Assembly: GCF_000003815.2 (NCBI RefSeq)
Contig: NC_049985.1
Span: 7,440,066 to 7,504,065, forward strand
Length of the DNA stretch: 64,000 nt
DNA from: Branchiostoma floridae
Lineage: Eukaryota > Chordata > Leptocardii > Amphioxiformes > Branchiostomatidae
Direction: 5' to 3'
In this document: positions 25,268 through 33,140 of the stretch, piece after piece
Numbering within the stretch: position 1 is the first letter of the stretch
Layout of the letters: each line of letters begins with the position of its first letter
Translations under genes and position numbers: made by a program
The notes under the pieces: model-generated
Seen by the model: the letters and a program-made list of their open reading frames with translations, nothing else
Told to the model about the DNA's origin: nothing
The model's database searches: none

Positions 25268-28200
25268 TTATACATGTATAGTAACACTCACACATGCAAA
25301 CTCCTGTGGCATTGCCAGAAAAATTAACTTTTTCTCACCTCCAGTCACGAACATGCCCGGTGCAGTGGGAACCCAGGCCAGCGTGTGTACAGACACCGCT
25401 GCACTCGGCAGCGTGTAACTGTTGATAACTGTCAACCCCTCCGTATCCAACAACCGCACGCCGAAGTGGGAGTTGGCCACAAGAAGGTACTCAGTAGACA
25501 GCGGGTCCCACTCTAGAGCTACGACAGGGTCGTCTTCTTCTGTCTCATCCACCGTTTCTGGACGTAACACGTGTTTCTGTGGTTTCTGACCTGCGGTAGT
25601 TACCAAAATACAGGTTATTATACCATCTCAGTTGTCTTCGCATCTGGTACAATATATGATACTAGATATAAGTAAAAAATGTACAAAATAAACAGCTTCA
25701 AATACTTTATTTCTCTTTGCTTGATATTTTTACATTTTTGTGCAAACTACCCTAAATGTAAATTGAGAGGAAATAGTAATACAAATGACAATATAGAGAA
25801 GACAAAATTGCCAAGAGTTACTAGTATCATTAGTTATATTAATCTGTTCCACAGCTGGATTCTTATGAATCTTTCTTCTCAAATAGTCCAATTCCATAAC
25901 TTAATCAAAATGTTGAAATTCAAAATGCAAAAAAAAATGCAAAAAAAAATTGATGGATTCACAGACGCTCTTTTTATTGGTGAAACCACTAATTACCATG
26001 CTATCATCATTGTGATAGACAGTCAGGATCGGCCAACGATGTAACAGTGACTGTTAAAGAACTATAGGACTAGCTTTACCTGGTGAGAAGAGGGAGAGAC
26101 TCCCGTCCACATGACCCAGCACTAGTTTGCCACTAATTACCATGCTATCATCATTGTGATAGACAGTCAGGATCAGCCTACTATATAACGGTCACTCTAA
26201 AAGAAACATGGGACAAACTTTACCTGGTGAGAAGAGGGAGAGACTCCCGTCCACGTGACCCAGCACCAGTTTGCCGACCCTGCGATGATGCCACCTGAAC
26301 TGACTCACGTCGTACATGAACCCATGAGCCTCCTTGTGCTGCGACAGTCCCGCGCTCCCCTGTTTATAGTTCCATATATACAACGGCCCCTTCTGGAATA
26401 TGTACGACAAGCTGTCTGCTTCGTGGAAGAACCAGTCTATACATTGCGGCGTGCCCTTGGGGTTGTCTAAACTCGTCAGGAGTCTCTGTTCGGCCACGTG
26501 CCAAATGCATATTCTCTGGTCCGCACTCGCACTGGCGAGGATGTCGGGGTTCCGCGGGTGCCACGCCATGGCGGTGATGGTTTTGGTGTGCTCCGACATG
26601 ATGGAATGGAGCTTGAACTCATTGAACTTCCTGTCGAGCTGAAAAGGGAAGAAACACGTTGACTCAGAAATTTTGCAGGCCCAGTTTAAGTCATGTCCAA
26701 TTTCAACTGCACATGTGTAAGATCACAGTTGAATGCCCCTAACTTGCCAACAGTTCTTGTCTACACCTTGCTTGATACTAGGACATGTGAAAACATCTTT
26801 TGATTCATGTCTCAGGGGCCTTCAGTATTGAGACATTACCCATAATGCATGATTAGTTCAAACAGTGAGGCAGCCTATTAATTTCAAAATTTCATCAGTC
26901 ATCATCAAGTTTAACATTCTTGTCAGTAAAATGTTCACATGAATATTTCCTTTCCAACATAAATGATACCTGTCCTTGGTGCTGATTTTTCTATCTACTG
27001 ATTTTTTTAAACCAGTAGCTTTTTGTTATTAGCTTTCAGGCAAAAAATTGTGAGAAATGTATCATAGATTCCAGACTTGAAAGATTATCATTCAGGCTAA
27101 AATATGCTCACACAGAAAACTTACAGCATCCATTCATAGACGTGCTTACCGCCATATCCATACCTTTTAGAAATTCATGTCAACGGATTGTGCAAAAAAA
27201 ACAAGACCAAGGTCAAATGTGGTGATGAATACCCTGTCAAATCAGATTAAAAATATGCTTTTGTTCATATCGATATCAGTATAGACCTCTGGCATTTTTG
27301 TTTGTTTTGGTAGCAAGCTATCAAAACCGAAATGATAAACATGACATAACACTGCAAATCCCAATGATACTGTAAGGATCGGCAATGATCTGATACGGGT
27401 CCCAAATGAATTTAAATAGCTTTTATTTGCTTTAAAAGGGAAGCTGCAAGGTGATATGTATGAGACTTATTCATCATCACTTTGAATATATCCAAGCCTA
27501 GAAGAAATTGCTGACATCACAGTTACAATTTCAACAATCATTCTCCGACAGCAAAATCTTTGAAATGTAACTCAACAACAAATGCTCAAACAGGCCTCGG
27601 CTTACACATAGGCAAATACATTAATAATACTCCATCGCAGATGTAGCTACCGCCATTAAGGTGGACAAAAGAAGTCATGAATTATTGACTGTGTCTGTGG
27701 GTCAGCATGCATATTTCATAAAAAGTTTGTATAACTAAGGCCTTAAAACTGCCCTGGCATCTATCCCCTTTCAACCTGGAGCTGAACTTATTCATGTCAA
27801 ATTGGAAAGGGAATTCCTCAGAGTGGAGAATTGTGTCTAGACTATTCGCAATTTATATTCAATACCACTGGCTTTTGTCATATCAATAGCACTGCTGGGC
27901 TTGAAGTACTTTTTTTCTGCTGACAAGCACTGGTGCATGTGGGTTATGTTCAACATTGCCTGCACCACTTTTTACCTTCATGAAGATGGAGGTATTGTTT
28001 TGGGTGAGTTGAATTTTCCTCCGGAGGAGTGCTAATTTGCCTCATGACCTCGAAACTTATTCTAAAGACAAAAGGAATTTTACCAAGGAAAAGTGTGTCC
28101 TTGCAAGAATTTCAGTAGATCGCATTAAAAGGAAGTTCAAATCACCAACTATGTCTTCTTATGGCACTGCTTGCTCAAAGTTAAGTTTAAGTCAGACTCT

Positions 28201-28825
28201 ATAGTTTTATTTTGATGCTATTGTGATGTAGTTTTTTTTTTCATTTACCATGAAAGGTCACTTCCTGCATAATCTAAAATTTCTCACTTCAGATTTGTTC
28301 CCTTCATGTAACCTTTACATGTGTGCTACCCTGACCTTTAGAAATGCACATTTGGTTTCTGTTTTGGTTTTGTTTGATACGGATCTCCATTAGTGACTGA
28401 TATGTTGCTATACTTCCTGGAGTCTGGGTGATTTGCAGTGAATCACCGACTCTAGATGGAAGGCTTTGCACCATCGCACACCATCATGACTTTTCTGTGA
28501 ATTTCAGCATTGGGAAGTGTCTGAGTGGTCTTTAATGTGACAACTCTAAAGCAAAATCATGACACCACAAATACCCAATTACATCTGTTCAGTAACTGTA
28601 CTACTGTATAAGAAGCTTCTACTGCAGAATTAGCCACCACGGCCAAAGATAATCTTGCACTGCCTTTCCATCTGGATTTAACAGGTTGTAAAAACAGCTT
28701 ACCTGATAGATATAAATAGCTAGTGTTGCGCAGTAGGCGAATCTGTCCCTAGTGGCCGAGCAGACGTTGGTGTTCCATGGCTGGCAGCCTGCAGCCAACA
28801 GTCCCACCTGTTTCAGCATTGCCAT
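13300..28825 (-). CDS. WDR17: WD repeat-containing protein 17, N-terminal part (13 exons)
   Basis: Orthologue of vertebrate WDR17, a WD40-repeat protein of about 1320 residues whose molecular function is poorly known (human expression is reported in retina and testis). Coding exons, 5' to 3': 28825-28703, 26638-26224, 25590-25339, 23213-23085, 22688-22312, 21620-21452, 20862-20771, 18229-18147, 17503-17417, 16766-16678, 16305-16230, 14811-14609, 13452-13300. Every junction has GT/AG and reading phases agree throughout, giving 749 codons that align end to end with the first ~640 residues of the human protein plus a longer linker in exon 5. Start [14 protein letters not shown] matches the family N terminus. 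WD signatures include [12 protein letters not shown] and SRDSTVRIW. The last exon ends open in phase 1; the alpha-helical C-terminal half is not in the window. An upstream non-coding exon near 45.7 kb is likely. Confidence 0.93.
14063..14109. mobile_element. Foldback MITE fragment, GGCCAGAATA type
   Basis: Hairpin arms GGCCAGAATAAACCCC and TGGGTTTATTCTGGCC. Related to the foldback at 15754-15825, which shares the GGCC...GAATA.ACCC core, so this is likely a small MITE family. Confidence 0.55.
14236..14294. repeat. Dispersed repeat, copy 2 (inverted)
   Basis: AGCTGGTGTGTTACGCCGAA and TATATAGATACAGATACAGA are the reverse complement of the 4176-4234 copy. Confidence 0.65.
14609..14811 (-). CDS. 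WDR17: WDR17 coding exon 12
   Basis: Acceptor CTGTCCAG|GAC, donor CTACG|GTAAGG, 203 nt, phase 2 to 1. Encodes two WD strands sets: [32 protein letters not shown] and [20 protein letters not shown]. Confidence 0.95.
15754..15825. mobile_element. 72-bp foldback MITE, GGCCAGAATA type
   Basis: Arms AGGTGTAGTAGGCCTC...ATATACCC and GGGTATATTCCGGCCTGC...CACCT pair with few mismatches. Lies in the WDR17 intron between exons 11 and 12. Confidence 0.65.
15987..16195. mobile_element. Palindromic MITE, CGCGGTGGTTTTAA family, copy 1
   Basis: Ends ACTGTAAATGCAG and AATGCATTTACAGTA are inverted repeats. The interior is a second palindrome made of TTCGCGGT/ACCGCGAA and AAAACCACCG blocks. Copies recur at 22094-22275, 31159-31360 and 43885-44056 in this window. 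Confidence 0.8.
16230..16305 (-). CDS. WDR17: WDR17 coding exon 11
   Basis: Acceptor TGTTTCAG|GGC, donor GATGG|GTAAGG, 76 nt, phase 1 to 2. Encodes [20 protein letters not shown] and SGSDD. A palindromic MITE ends 34 bp downstream of the donor. Confidence 0.93.
16678..16766 (-). CDS. WDR17: WDR17 coding exon 10
   Basis: Acceptor TTGCAG|GGAC, donor TCTCAG|GTATTC, 89 nt, phase 2 to 1. Encodes [19 protein letters not shown] and SDQPLKIFS, nearly identical to the vertebrate segment. Confidence 0.93.
16767..17416 (-). other. WDR17: WDR17 intron 9, nothing recognised
   Basis: AT-rich intron between coding exons 9 and 10. The plus-strand frame at 16919-17125 has no recognisable similarity. Confidence 0.7.
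17417..17503 (-). CDS. WDR17: WDR17 coding exon 9
   Basis: Acceptor TGCCCCAG|TGT, donor AACAA|GTATGT, 87 nt, phase 2 to 2. Encodes [16 protein letters not shown] and VFGCDWS. Confidence 0.92.
17936..18085. repeat. Dispersed repeat with GACTGTGGCCACATGTGG core, copy 1
   Basis: TCACAGTTGATGACTGTGGC followed by CCACATGTGGCC, then a TTTTATTCTTGTCAGAG and CTGCTCCCC block. Similar text occurs at 40528-40680 and, inverted, at 43425-43510. It is probably a non-autonomous transposon. Confidence 0.6.
18147..18229 (-). CDS. WDR17: WDR17 coding exon 8
   Basis: Acceptor GCTTGCAG|CAC, donor CACTG|GTAAGC, 83 nt, phase 0 to 2. Encodes [18 protein letters not shown] and GSDGH. Too short to stand out by length alone; fixed by frame and homology. 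Confidence 0.92.
18553..18586. repeat. 34-bp hairpin
   Basis: AGTGGGCGGTTATT and its complement AATAACCGCCCACT are separated by a few bases, giving a strong stem-loop about 320 bp upstream of the Crypton-like ATG. Possibly an element end or regulatory palindrome; unproven. Confidence 0.7.
18908..19517 (+). pseudogene. Crypton-type (DUF3504/KIAA1958-like) recombinase N-terminal remnant, two exons
   Basis: Exon 1 18908-19148 starts at ATGGACGGCGAGG and ends G|GTGAGT; exon 2 19387-19517 follows TTTTAG and ends at TAA. Joined in phase 1 they give 123 residues: an acidic Glu/Pro-rich leader, then WGVKIFK joined to [16 protein letters not shown] and [19 protein letters not shown]. The latter matches the N-terminal DNA-binding-like region shared by Crypton tyrosine recombinases and their domesticated relatives (KIAA1958, QRICH1, ZMYM types). 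The catalytic recombinase domain that should follow is absent. It sits antisense inside a WDR17 intron. It is a truncated transposon gene; a short expressed product cannot be excluded. Family identification is from memory. Confidence 0.65.
19662..19936. repeat. 68-bp minisatellite, four units
   Basis: Units begin AGAAATTTCTAGTTTGTATT at 19662, 19733, 19801 and 19869 (periods 71, 68, 68). The last three are almost identical, indicating recent amplification. The repeats are contiguous, without spacers, so this is not a CRISPR array. Confidence 0.9.
20130..20625. mobile_element. Polypurine/poly-G tract framed by inverted repeats with TTAA ends
   Basis: Ends TTAATGCCCCGCC (20126-20138) and its exact complement (20617-20629) continue inward with CCTCGGTGTATA-like text on both sides. 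Between 20159 and about 20570 the plus strand is almost only A and G: first A-rich AAAGGGG units, then over 100 bases nearly all G. TTAA at both borders would fit a TTAA-targeting MITE (piggyBac or Kolobok type). The extreme composition could be partly a sequencing artefact. Confidence 0.6.
20771..20862 (-). CDS. WDR17: WDR17 coding exon 7
   Basis: Acceptor TGTTTCAG|CTG, donor AACGAG|GTGGGT, 92 nt, phase 1 to 0. Encodes [20 protein letters not shown] and KVIKRFNE. The next intron holds the polypurine element and the Crypton remnant. Confidence 0.92.
20915..21115. mobile_element. Old DNA-transposon copy, GTGCAATTA type
   Basis: GTGCAATTATCCGGCTGGTG, TGCGAAGTTTATCTAGCTGG and GTTGTGCAATTAACTGGCTT recur with divergence at 44690-44880. 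Both copies run to an end like TTGTGCAATTAACTxGCTT followed by TACTGTA. Decayed non-autonomous element in a WDR17 intron. Confidence 0.55.
21452..21620 (-). CDS. WDR17: WDR17 coding exon 6
   Basis: Acceptor TACCCCAG|GGC, donor CACCAG|GTACTC, 169 nt, phase 0 to 1. Encodes [29 protein letters not shown] and [14 protein letters not shown], a full WD40 blade. Confidence 0.94.
21730..22050. repeat. Degenerate tandem repeat, CTGTCCTTGGTGCTGAAC unit
   Basis: About six irregular copies of a 45-60 bp unit built on CCTTGGTGCTGAACACTATC with CACACA stretches. It is in the WDR17 intron between exons 5 and 6. A lone copy of the core appears near 26968. Confidence 0.75.
22094..22275. mobile_element. Palindromic MITE, CGCGGTGGTTTTAA family, copy 2
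   Basis: Same ends (ACTGTAAATGCAG; ATGCATTTGCAGTAT) and interior (TTTAAAACCACC; CTACCGCGAAATTAA) as the 15987 copy, with a deletion in the left arm. It ends 37 bp from the donor of WDR17 exon 5. Confidence 0.78.
22312..22688 (-). CDS. WDR17: WDR17 coding exon 5, with internal 45-codon duplication
   Basis: Acceptor CTTGACAG|CGG (the only nearby AG that keeps the frame), donor GACTTG|GTAACC, 377 nt, phase 1 to 0. The first two thirds encode a Ser/Thr/Glu-rich linker in which about 34 residues around [16 protein letters not shown] are repeated at a 45-codon period. The exon ends with the conserved [20 protein letters not shown]. Human WDR17 has a differing, unduplicated linker here. Confidence 0.9.
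22391..22627. repeat. WDR17: 135-bp in-frame duplication within WDR17 exon 5
   Basis: AGAGCAGGAGGCATGGTGGA occurs at 22391 and 22526. About 102 bp of each copy are alike at over 90 percent by eye; the rest of the first unit is unique. The period is exactly 45 codons, so the reading frame is kept. Confidence 0.9.
23085..23213 (-). CDS. WDR17: WDR17 coding exon 4
   Basis: Acceptor CTCAACAG|ACA, donor CAGAG|GTAAGG, 129 nt, phase 1 to 1. Encodes [19 protein letters not shown] and [11 protein letters not shown], a WD strand pair and the start of the linker. Confidence 0.93.
23214..25338 (-). other. WDR17: WDR17 intron 3 with CA microsatellite
   Basis: No exon seen. It contains TGGTCACTGAAGACTGG and GGACCACCAAAATGTGGGAC text at 24760-24870 that looks like an old transposon fragment, then CA repeats. 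Confidence 0.6.
25097..25264. repeat. CA/TG microsatellite
   Basis: Long (CA)n at about 25108-25138 and 25207-25264 with an interrupted ACAGACACAT stretch between. It produces Val/Cys-rich and His/Thr-rich spurious frames. Confidence 0.95.
25339..25590 (-). CDS. WDR17: WDR17 coding exon 3
   Basis: Acceptor TACCGCAG|GTC, donor TGGAG|GTGAG, 252 nt, phase 1 to 1. Encodes [25 protein letters not shown] and [13 protein letters not shown], closely matching vertebrate WDR17. The CA microsatellite lies in the following intron. Confidence 0.94.
25988..26275. repeat. WDR17: 144-bp tandem duplication covering the 3' end of WDR17 exon 2
   Basis: Copies 25988-26131 and 26132-26275. Each contains intron sequence plus the last 52 bases of exon 2 with its splice donor. 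The copy nearer the exon is the real one. The spare copy still reads [17 protein letters not shown] before GTAAAG. Confidence 0.9.
26224..26638 (-). CDS. WDR17: WDR17 coding exon 2
   Basis: Acceptor CTTTTCAG|CTC, donor CACCAG|GTAAA, 415 nt, phase 0 to 1. Encodes two early WD40 blades ([44 protein letters not shown]). Its last ~52 bases with the donor are duplicated downstream at 26131-26080. Confidence 0.94.
26639..28702 (-). other. WDR17: WDR17 intron 1 of the coding part, no feature seen
   Basis: AT-rich unique-looking intron of 2.06 kb between coding exons 1 and 2. I see no exon, RNA gene or clear repeat. Confidence 0.6.
28703..28825 (-). CDS. WDR17: WDR17 coding exon 1
   Basis: 41 codons from ATG at 28825-28823 (a second Met follows two codons on) to donor CAG|GTAAGC. 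The exon itself probably begins at about 28842 after TGCTGTAG. Contains [12 protein letters not shown] and [11 protein letters not shown], the hallmark WDR17 N terminus. Ends in phase 0. Confidence 0.93.
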
Positions 28826-29751
28826 CCTGACAGGGACTCTACAGCAAGGGCAAACACATGGCATTATATTAATATTCTGTTCAGTAGAATGGTAGGGCCT
28901 AGGGAAAAATGTTGTGTTTTGTCTTTCCCTATCCACCCTAGAAAAACCTGCCAACCCTAGACTTTTTTTTGGGTGGGCAATGGAGTCACATAGCTTCCAG
29001 TTAGAATTTTTATTCAGCCTGCTTCCTACTGAAGTAAAAACACTGCCTGTCCTGTCTAATGAAGGATAAATGAATCTATCATGCACAAAATTAAAGTTTG
29101 ACATTGAAAGACAAGTGTCCTCGTGCATATCAAGTTACACCTGATCCATTTGTTCAACTGTATTGTTACGTTTCACTAGAGTTTTGGCCAGCGTAAAAAA
29201 TTACAAACCCAAATTTTTTCAGGACTTGATGAAGGAAACACAATATTTTTTTCTAAGCCTCAGTAGAATATAGTAACCATCTTAAACATAAGGCTATACA
29301 AATGTATAGTGATTTACTGTAGATGACATCCTCAGGGCACCCGAGAATAGATGTGATCGTGCCAAGAAAAAATAGAAGTTTGGCAAAAAAAGCTGATTCC
29401 TTTATGAATTCTAAATGGTTTAGAAATAGGAAGGTTTATCAATGACTGCAGACACAGAAAAGAAATTGATACACATAAGATGCACTAATGGACAAGGTCA
29501 TAACCTTATCTTAATCTTGCAAACTTGGCACTAATGGTAATCTTTCCGTTACCATGGAAATAGATCCTGTTTGGTTCCTCTGTGCTCTCTGCCTACAGAG
29601 TTGTTGTGGTTCCCTGCATGTTTACAATCCCTATTTTCCACAACATTGGCTACCAAATTGAGTGTAATCACCAGTCTACTATTCACGCCACACAATGTCA
29701 CACCTGCAAAGTCTAAACAGGCTTCGCAACATACACCCTCGGGTGACCCTA

Positions 29752-30080
29752 CAGGGCTCGAAATACCCACTTGCCCACTTGAAAATGCAACCTCATTTTG
29801 CTTGGCGCAACTTAATTTTGAAACCCAGGTTGCACACTGCACAACCTGAAATTCTGCAGTTGGAACACTGCTTTCCCGCCACCTACGTGCATAAATTTTT
29901 GTATGTATTTTATAATTACATAGTTACATAGAACTGGAATAAGGGATAAGGGATAAGTAGCTCATTTGAAGAAAGTAACAACTTGAAAGTGGGGCAACCT
30001 GAAATGTTGATGGCGCAACCTGGCTTTAAACTCAGGTTGCCACTTGGACAACCTGGCTGAAAAAAGTATTTCGGGCATTG
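29752..30080. mobile_element. MITE with CAGGGCTCGAAATAC ends, 5-bp target duplication
   Basis: Ends CAGGGCTCGAAATAC and the complement of CAATGCCCGAAATAC; 329 bp. The flanks are CCCTA at 29747-29751 and 30081-30085, a perfect 5-bp duplication. Inside are repeated blocks about the word GCAACCTG. A truncated relative lies at 31760-31880. Confidence 0.78.
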
Positions 30081-30397
30081 CCCTACTGTATAATTTTCTG
30101 TACCCTACTGTCTACTACTACATACATCTTCACAAGACCATGAAAAAACTTTCCTTCCTTCATCTTCACCTCAGGGCCTTCCAGGAATAAAGACTTAAAA
30201 AGCGAATAAAAGGGCAGACAATCTATACATATATGTAGACCTCCATAAGCCAGGCAGGGAAAAGATGGATTTTATTACGTTTATCAGTACTTCTCAGAAC
30301 TCTAGCAATTCTATTTCAGTTACCAGAAGGTATTAAAGGCCCATAGTTTATATAACCTAATTCCTACAATCTTAGCAGGCTTTTTCATGCCTGTAAC

Positions 30398-30824
30398 TAG
30401 GGCTGGGTACCGGTACAGAAAATTCAGGTCCAGGTCCGGTTCAGGTCCAAAGGATCAGGTCCGGACCTGAACCTGGACCTGATTCAGTATGACTCATACC
30501 AATGGTCCATTTCTCTACAAAGAAATTTGTTTGGTGGAGTATTAGACTTACACTGGCGTTTTCAAATCCTACAACGTTAACTGTACTTTACGATTGGCTA
30601 TAAAATGTGGTAGAAATTACTATAAACTCTACTCTACTTCACTCTTGTTATTTTCTTCCACCTGCAAGCGCCAAAACGTGTGAATGCCTGATAAAACAAT
30701 CTGTTAATTTTCTAATCGGTCCAACATCCGGTCCACCTAATTTTTTCAGGTCCGGTTTTTCTGGACCTGTCCAATAAAAAAAATACGGTTTTGTACCGGT
30801 ACGCTGTACCGATACCCAGCCCTG
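30398..30824. mobile_element. hAT-type MITE with perfect 8-bp target duplication
   Basis: Ends TAGGGCTGGGTACCGGTA and the complement of CAGGGCTGGGTATCGGTA; 427 bp. The flanking CCTGTAAC is identical at 30390-30397 and 30825-30832. The 8-bp duplication and CAGGGCTGGG-like end are typical of hAT transposons. The interior is rich in the word AGGTCC/GGACCT and encodes nothing. Confidence 0.9.
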
Positions 30825-31158
30825 CCTGTAACAGATGATGCAAAACCAAAAATGCATTTTGTAACTTCTACTTAGTTTTACCTACTGTTCGTATAGTGAC
30901 AGCAACATAAAACACAGCTGTACAAAGCTGATTGATCAGCCTATTGCACACTGAAATTTGCTGATTGTACAAGGGGCCTTTGAAATATTGTGTATAATCA
31001 ATGAGATTTGAGGTATCTTTAAGCGAAAATGTGCACGTGTTATAGTACATATACACATGTACACTTTTACTGATAGCCCTTCCTTATACAAATGTATACA
31101 TTTGTAATTATTTCATGACCCTTTAGATATTGTGCATGATCAAACATGGTTATTAAGT

Positions 31159-31360
31159 ACTGTAAATGCAGAAAATTTCGCGATGGTTTAATGTTCGCGG
31201 TTTTCGCGGTGGCCAATTCGACGCGAACTTAAAACCACCGTGAACATTTTTCCATGGCAGTAAAAGACTACAGTGCATGGTGCTACCGTGAACTTAAAAC
31301 CACCGCAAAAAGTTCTTTTTCCCGCTACCGCGAAATTAAATTCCCACAAACTTAGATGCG
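31159..31360. mobile_element. Palindromic MITE, CGCGGTGGTTTTAA family, copy 3
   Basis: Starts ACTGTAAATGCAG and contains GCGGTTTTCGCGGTGG, AACTTAAAACCACCG and GCTACCGCGAAATTAAA. The right end is cut short at about 31360. The least decayed interior of the four copies. Confidence 0.78.
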
Positions 31361-31759
31361 CGAACTACTGATATTTTGATAATGGAACCATGGCTCTGTC
31401 TAGTTCACACTTTCATTTTAATACTTAATTGCTTACTGTACATAGTTGTATTTTATCCTGTAATACGATGCTGTCAAGTCTGACACCTATTCAGTCGACC
31501 AGCTGCTACTGTTAGACATTTTGAGCTATATGTTCTCAATATACCATTTATAGTTATATATATCTTTCTTTGAATGGTACTTAATTTGCTGCAACATATC
31601 CAGTATCAAAATGCCGCTGGGATCTATCTGCTTGTAACTTGATTACTGGGAACCTTGGGTATTCCATTTATTTATAACTCATCAAATCATAGGATTCATA
31701 ACCACAGGCAAAAAAATAATCATGAAAATCATATTTCATTTCCTTTAGAATGACCTATA

Positions 31760-31880
31760 AAGCAGTGCTCGGAATACCCATTTGCAAACACAACCACATT
31801 TTGCTTGGTACAACTTGATTGTAAACCCTGGTAGCACAGTGCGCAACCTGAAATTTTACAGTTGGAACCCCACTTTTCCC
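31760..31880. mobile_element. Truncated relative of the 29752 MITE
   Basis: GCTCGGAATACCCATTTGC followed by CACATTTTGCTTGGTACAAC and GCAACCTGAAATTTTACAGT parallels the left half of the 29752-30080 element. The other end is missing. Confidence 0.55.
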
Positions 31881-31894
31881 CACCTACGTTTCAT

Positions 31895-32110
31895 ATTTAT
31901 TACCTTTGCCAGAATGGCTAAGGTTATGTTTTGGGCTTGTGAGTCTGTGTGTCTGTCTGTCTGTCTGTCTGTCTGTGTGTTAACAGCATAACTCAAGAAG
32001 TCTTGGATGGATCCCGATAATATTTGGTAGGTGGGTAGGGGTCGGGAAAACGAAGGTCAAGTTCGATAATGGGTCCCCTAGCGGCTTGCTAAGGTACTGC
32101 AGCAGAACCT
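31895..32110 (+). repeat. Dispersed repeat with CTGT microsatellite, copy 1
   Basis: It contains ACCTTTGCCAGAATGGCTAA, a (CTGT)n run at 31950-31976, and AATATTTGGTAGGTGGGTAG followed by GAAGGTCAAG. Inverted relatives lie at 38690-38870 and 44936-45110. Direction is given relative to this copy only. Confidence 0.6.
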
Positions 32111-32268
32111 CAATTTTTGATATCTCCTGTTCTGGACATCCTGTGATAATGATTTTTGAGTGGTAGATAGCCCTTGAGGCAGAGAGTAAGTGCTGTGAGT
32201 TTGGGCCCCCTAGCGGTTTTTTGGAACTGCAGGCGCCGGTTTCCTTTCAAACTTTGGACGAGAATAAC

Positions 32269-33140
32269 TCTACAACGTGTTGACGGATCGTCATGATTTT
32301 TGGTACGTAGATAGAATGAGTGATGACTTACATAATGGCATACTAATTATACAAATCAACAGCTAATTTGCATAATTAATGAGGAAAATTTATAAATCCA
32401 TTGCATTCCATGATAGGACTTTCAAACTTGTCACATATGTAGCTGGGAAGGGGAGAAATGTTGATAGATATCAATTATGCAAATTATGGCCTCATTTGCA
32501 TAATTAATGAGAAAATATGAACATGTTGACTGATCATCATGTTTTTTGGTATGTAGGTAGCGTAAGTGAAGACCTACATAATGAGATACCAATTATGCAA
32601 ATCAACAGCTAATTTGCATAATTAATGAGGATATTTTATAAATTCACTACATTCCATGATAGGACTTTAAAACTTGTCACATATGTAGCAGAGAAAGAGA
32701 GAAATGTCAATACATATTTATCATGCAAATGATGATCTCATTTGCATAATTAATGAGAAAATATGAACGTGTTGACGGATCGTCATGATTTTTGGCATGT
32801 AGATAGCCTAAATGAAGACTTACAGGTATAGACATATAGGTATATAATGTGATACTTATTATGCAAATTAACAGCTAATTTGCCTAATTGATTAGGAAAA
32901 GTTCATAAATCCACTGCATTCCATTATAGTACTTTCATCAAAGTTGTCACATATGTAACTGATAAAGAGGGAAGAGAGTAAGAGGTGTATTTAAAGACTT
33001 TGAAAGAGAATAAGTCAAGAATGGATCAAAGGATCATCATGATTTTCGGGATGCTGATAGCTTAAGTAACGCTTGATACAATTTGATATCAATTAATTGT
33101 AACTTGGGATCTAATTTGCATAATCAATGCCGAAATTTTA
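32269..33140. repeat. 247-bp repeat array rich in ATTTGCATAATTAATGA
   Basis: The marker GTGTTGACGGATCGTCATGA-like text begins units near 32276, 32523, 32770 and, decayed, near 33020. Within each unit the words AATTATGCAAAT and ATTTGCATAATTAATGAG occur, so the array carries many octamer-like ATTTGCAT sites in both orientations. Confidence 0.8.

Noticed and set aside
25013-25287. Val/Cys-rich frames on the minus strand
   Set aside because: Translation of the CA/TG microsatellite.
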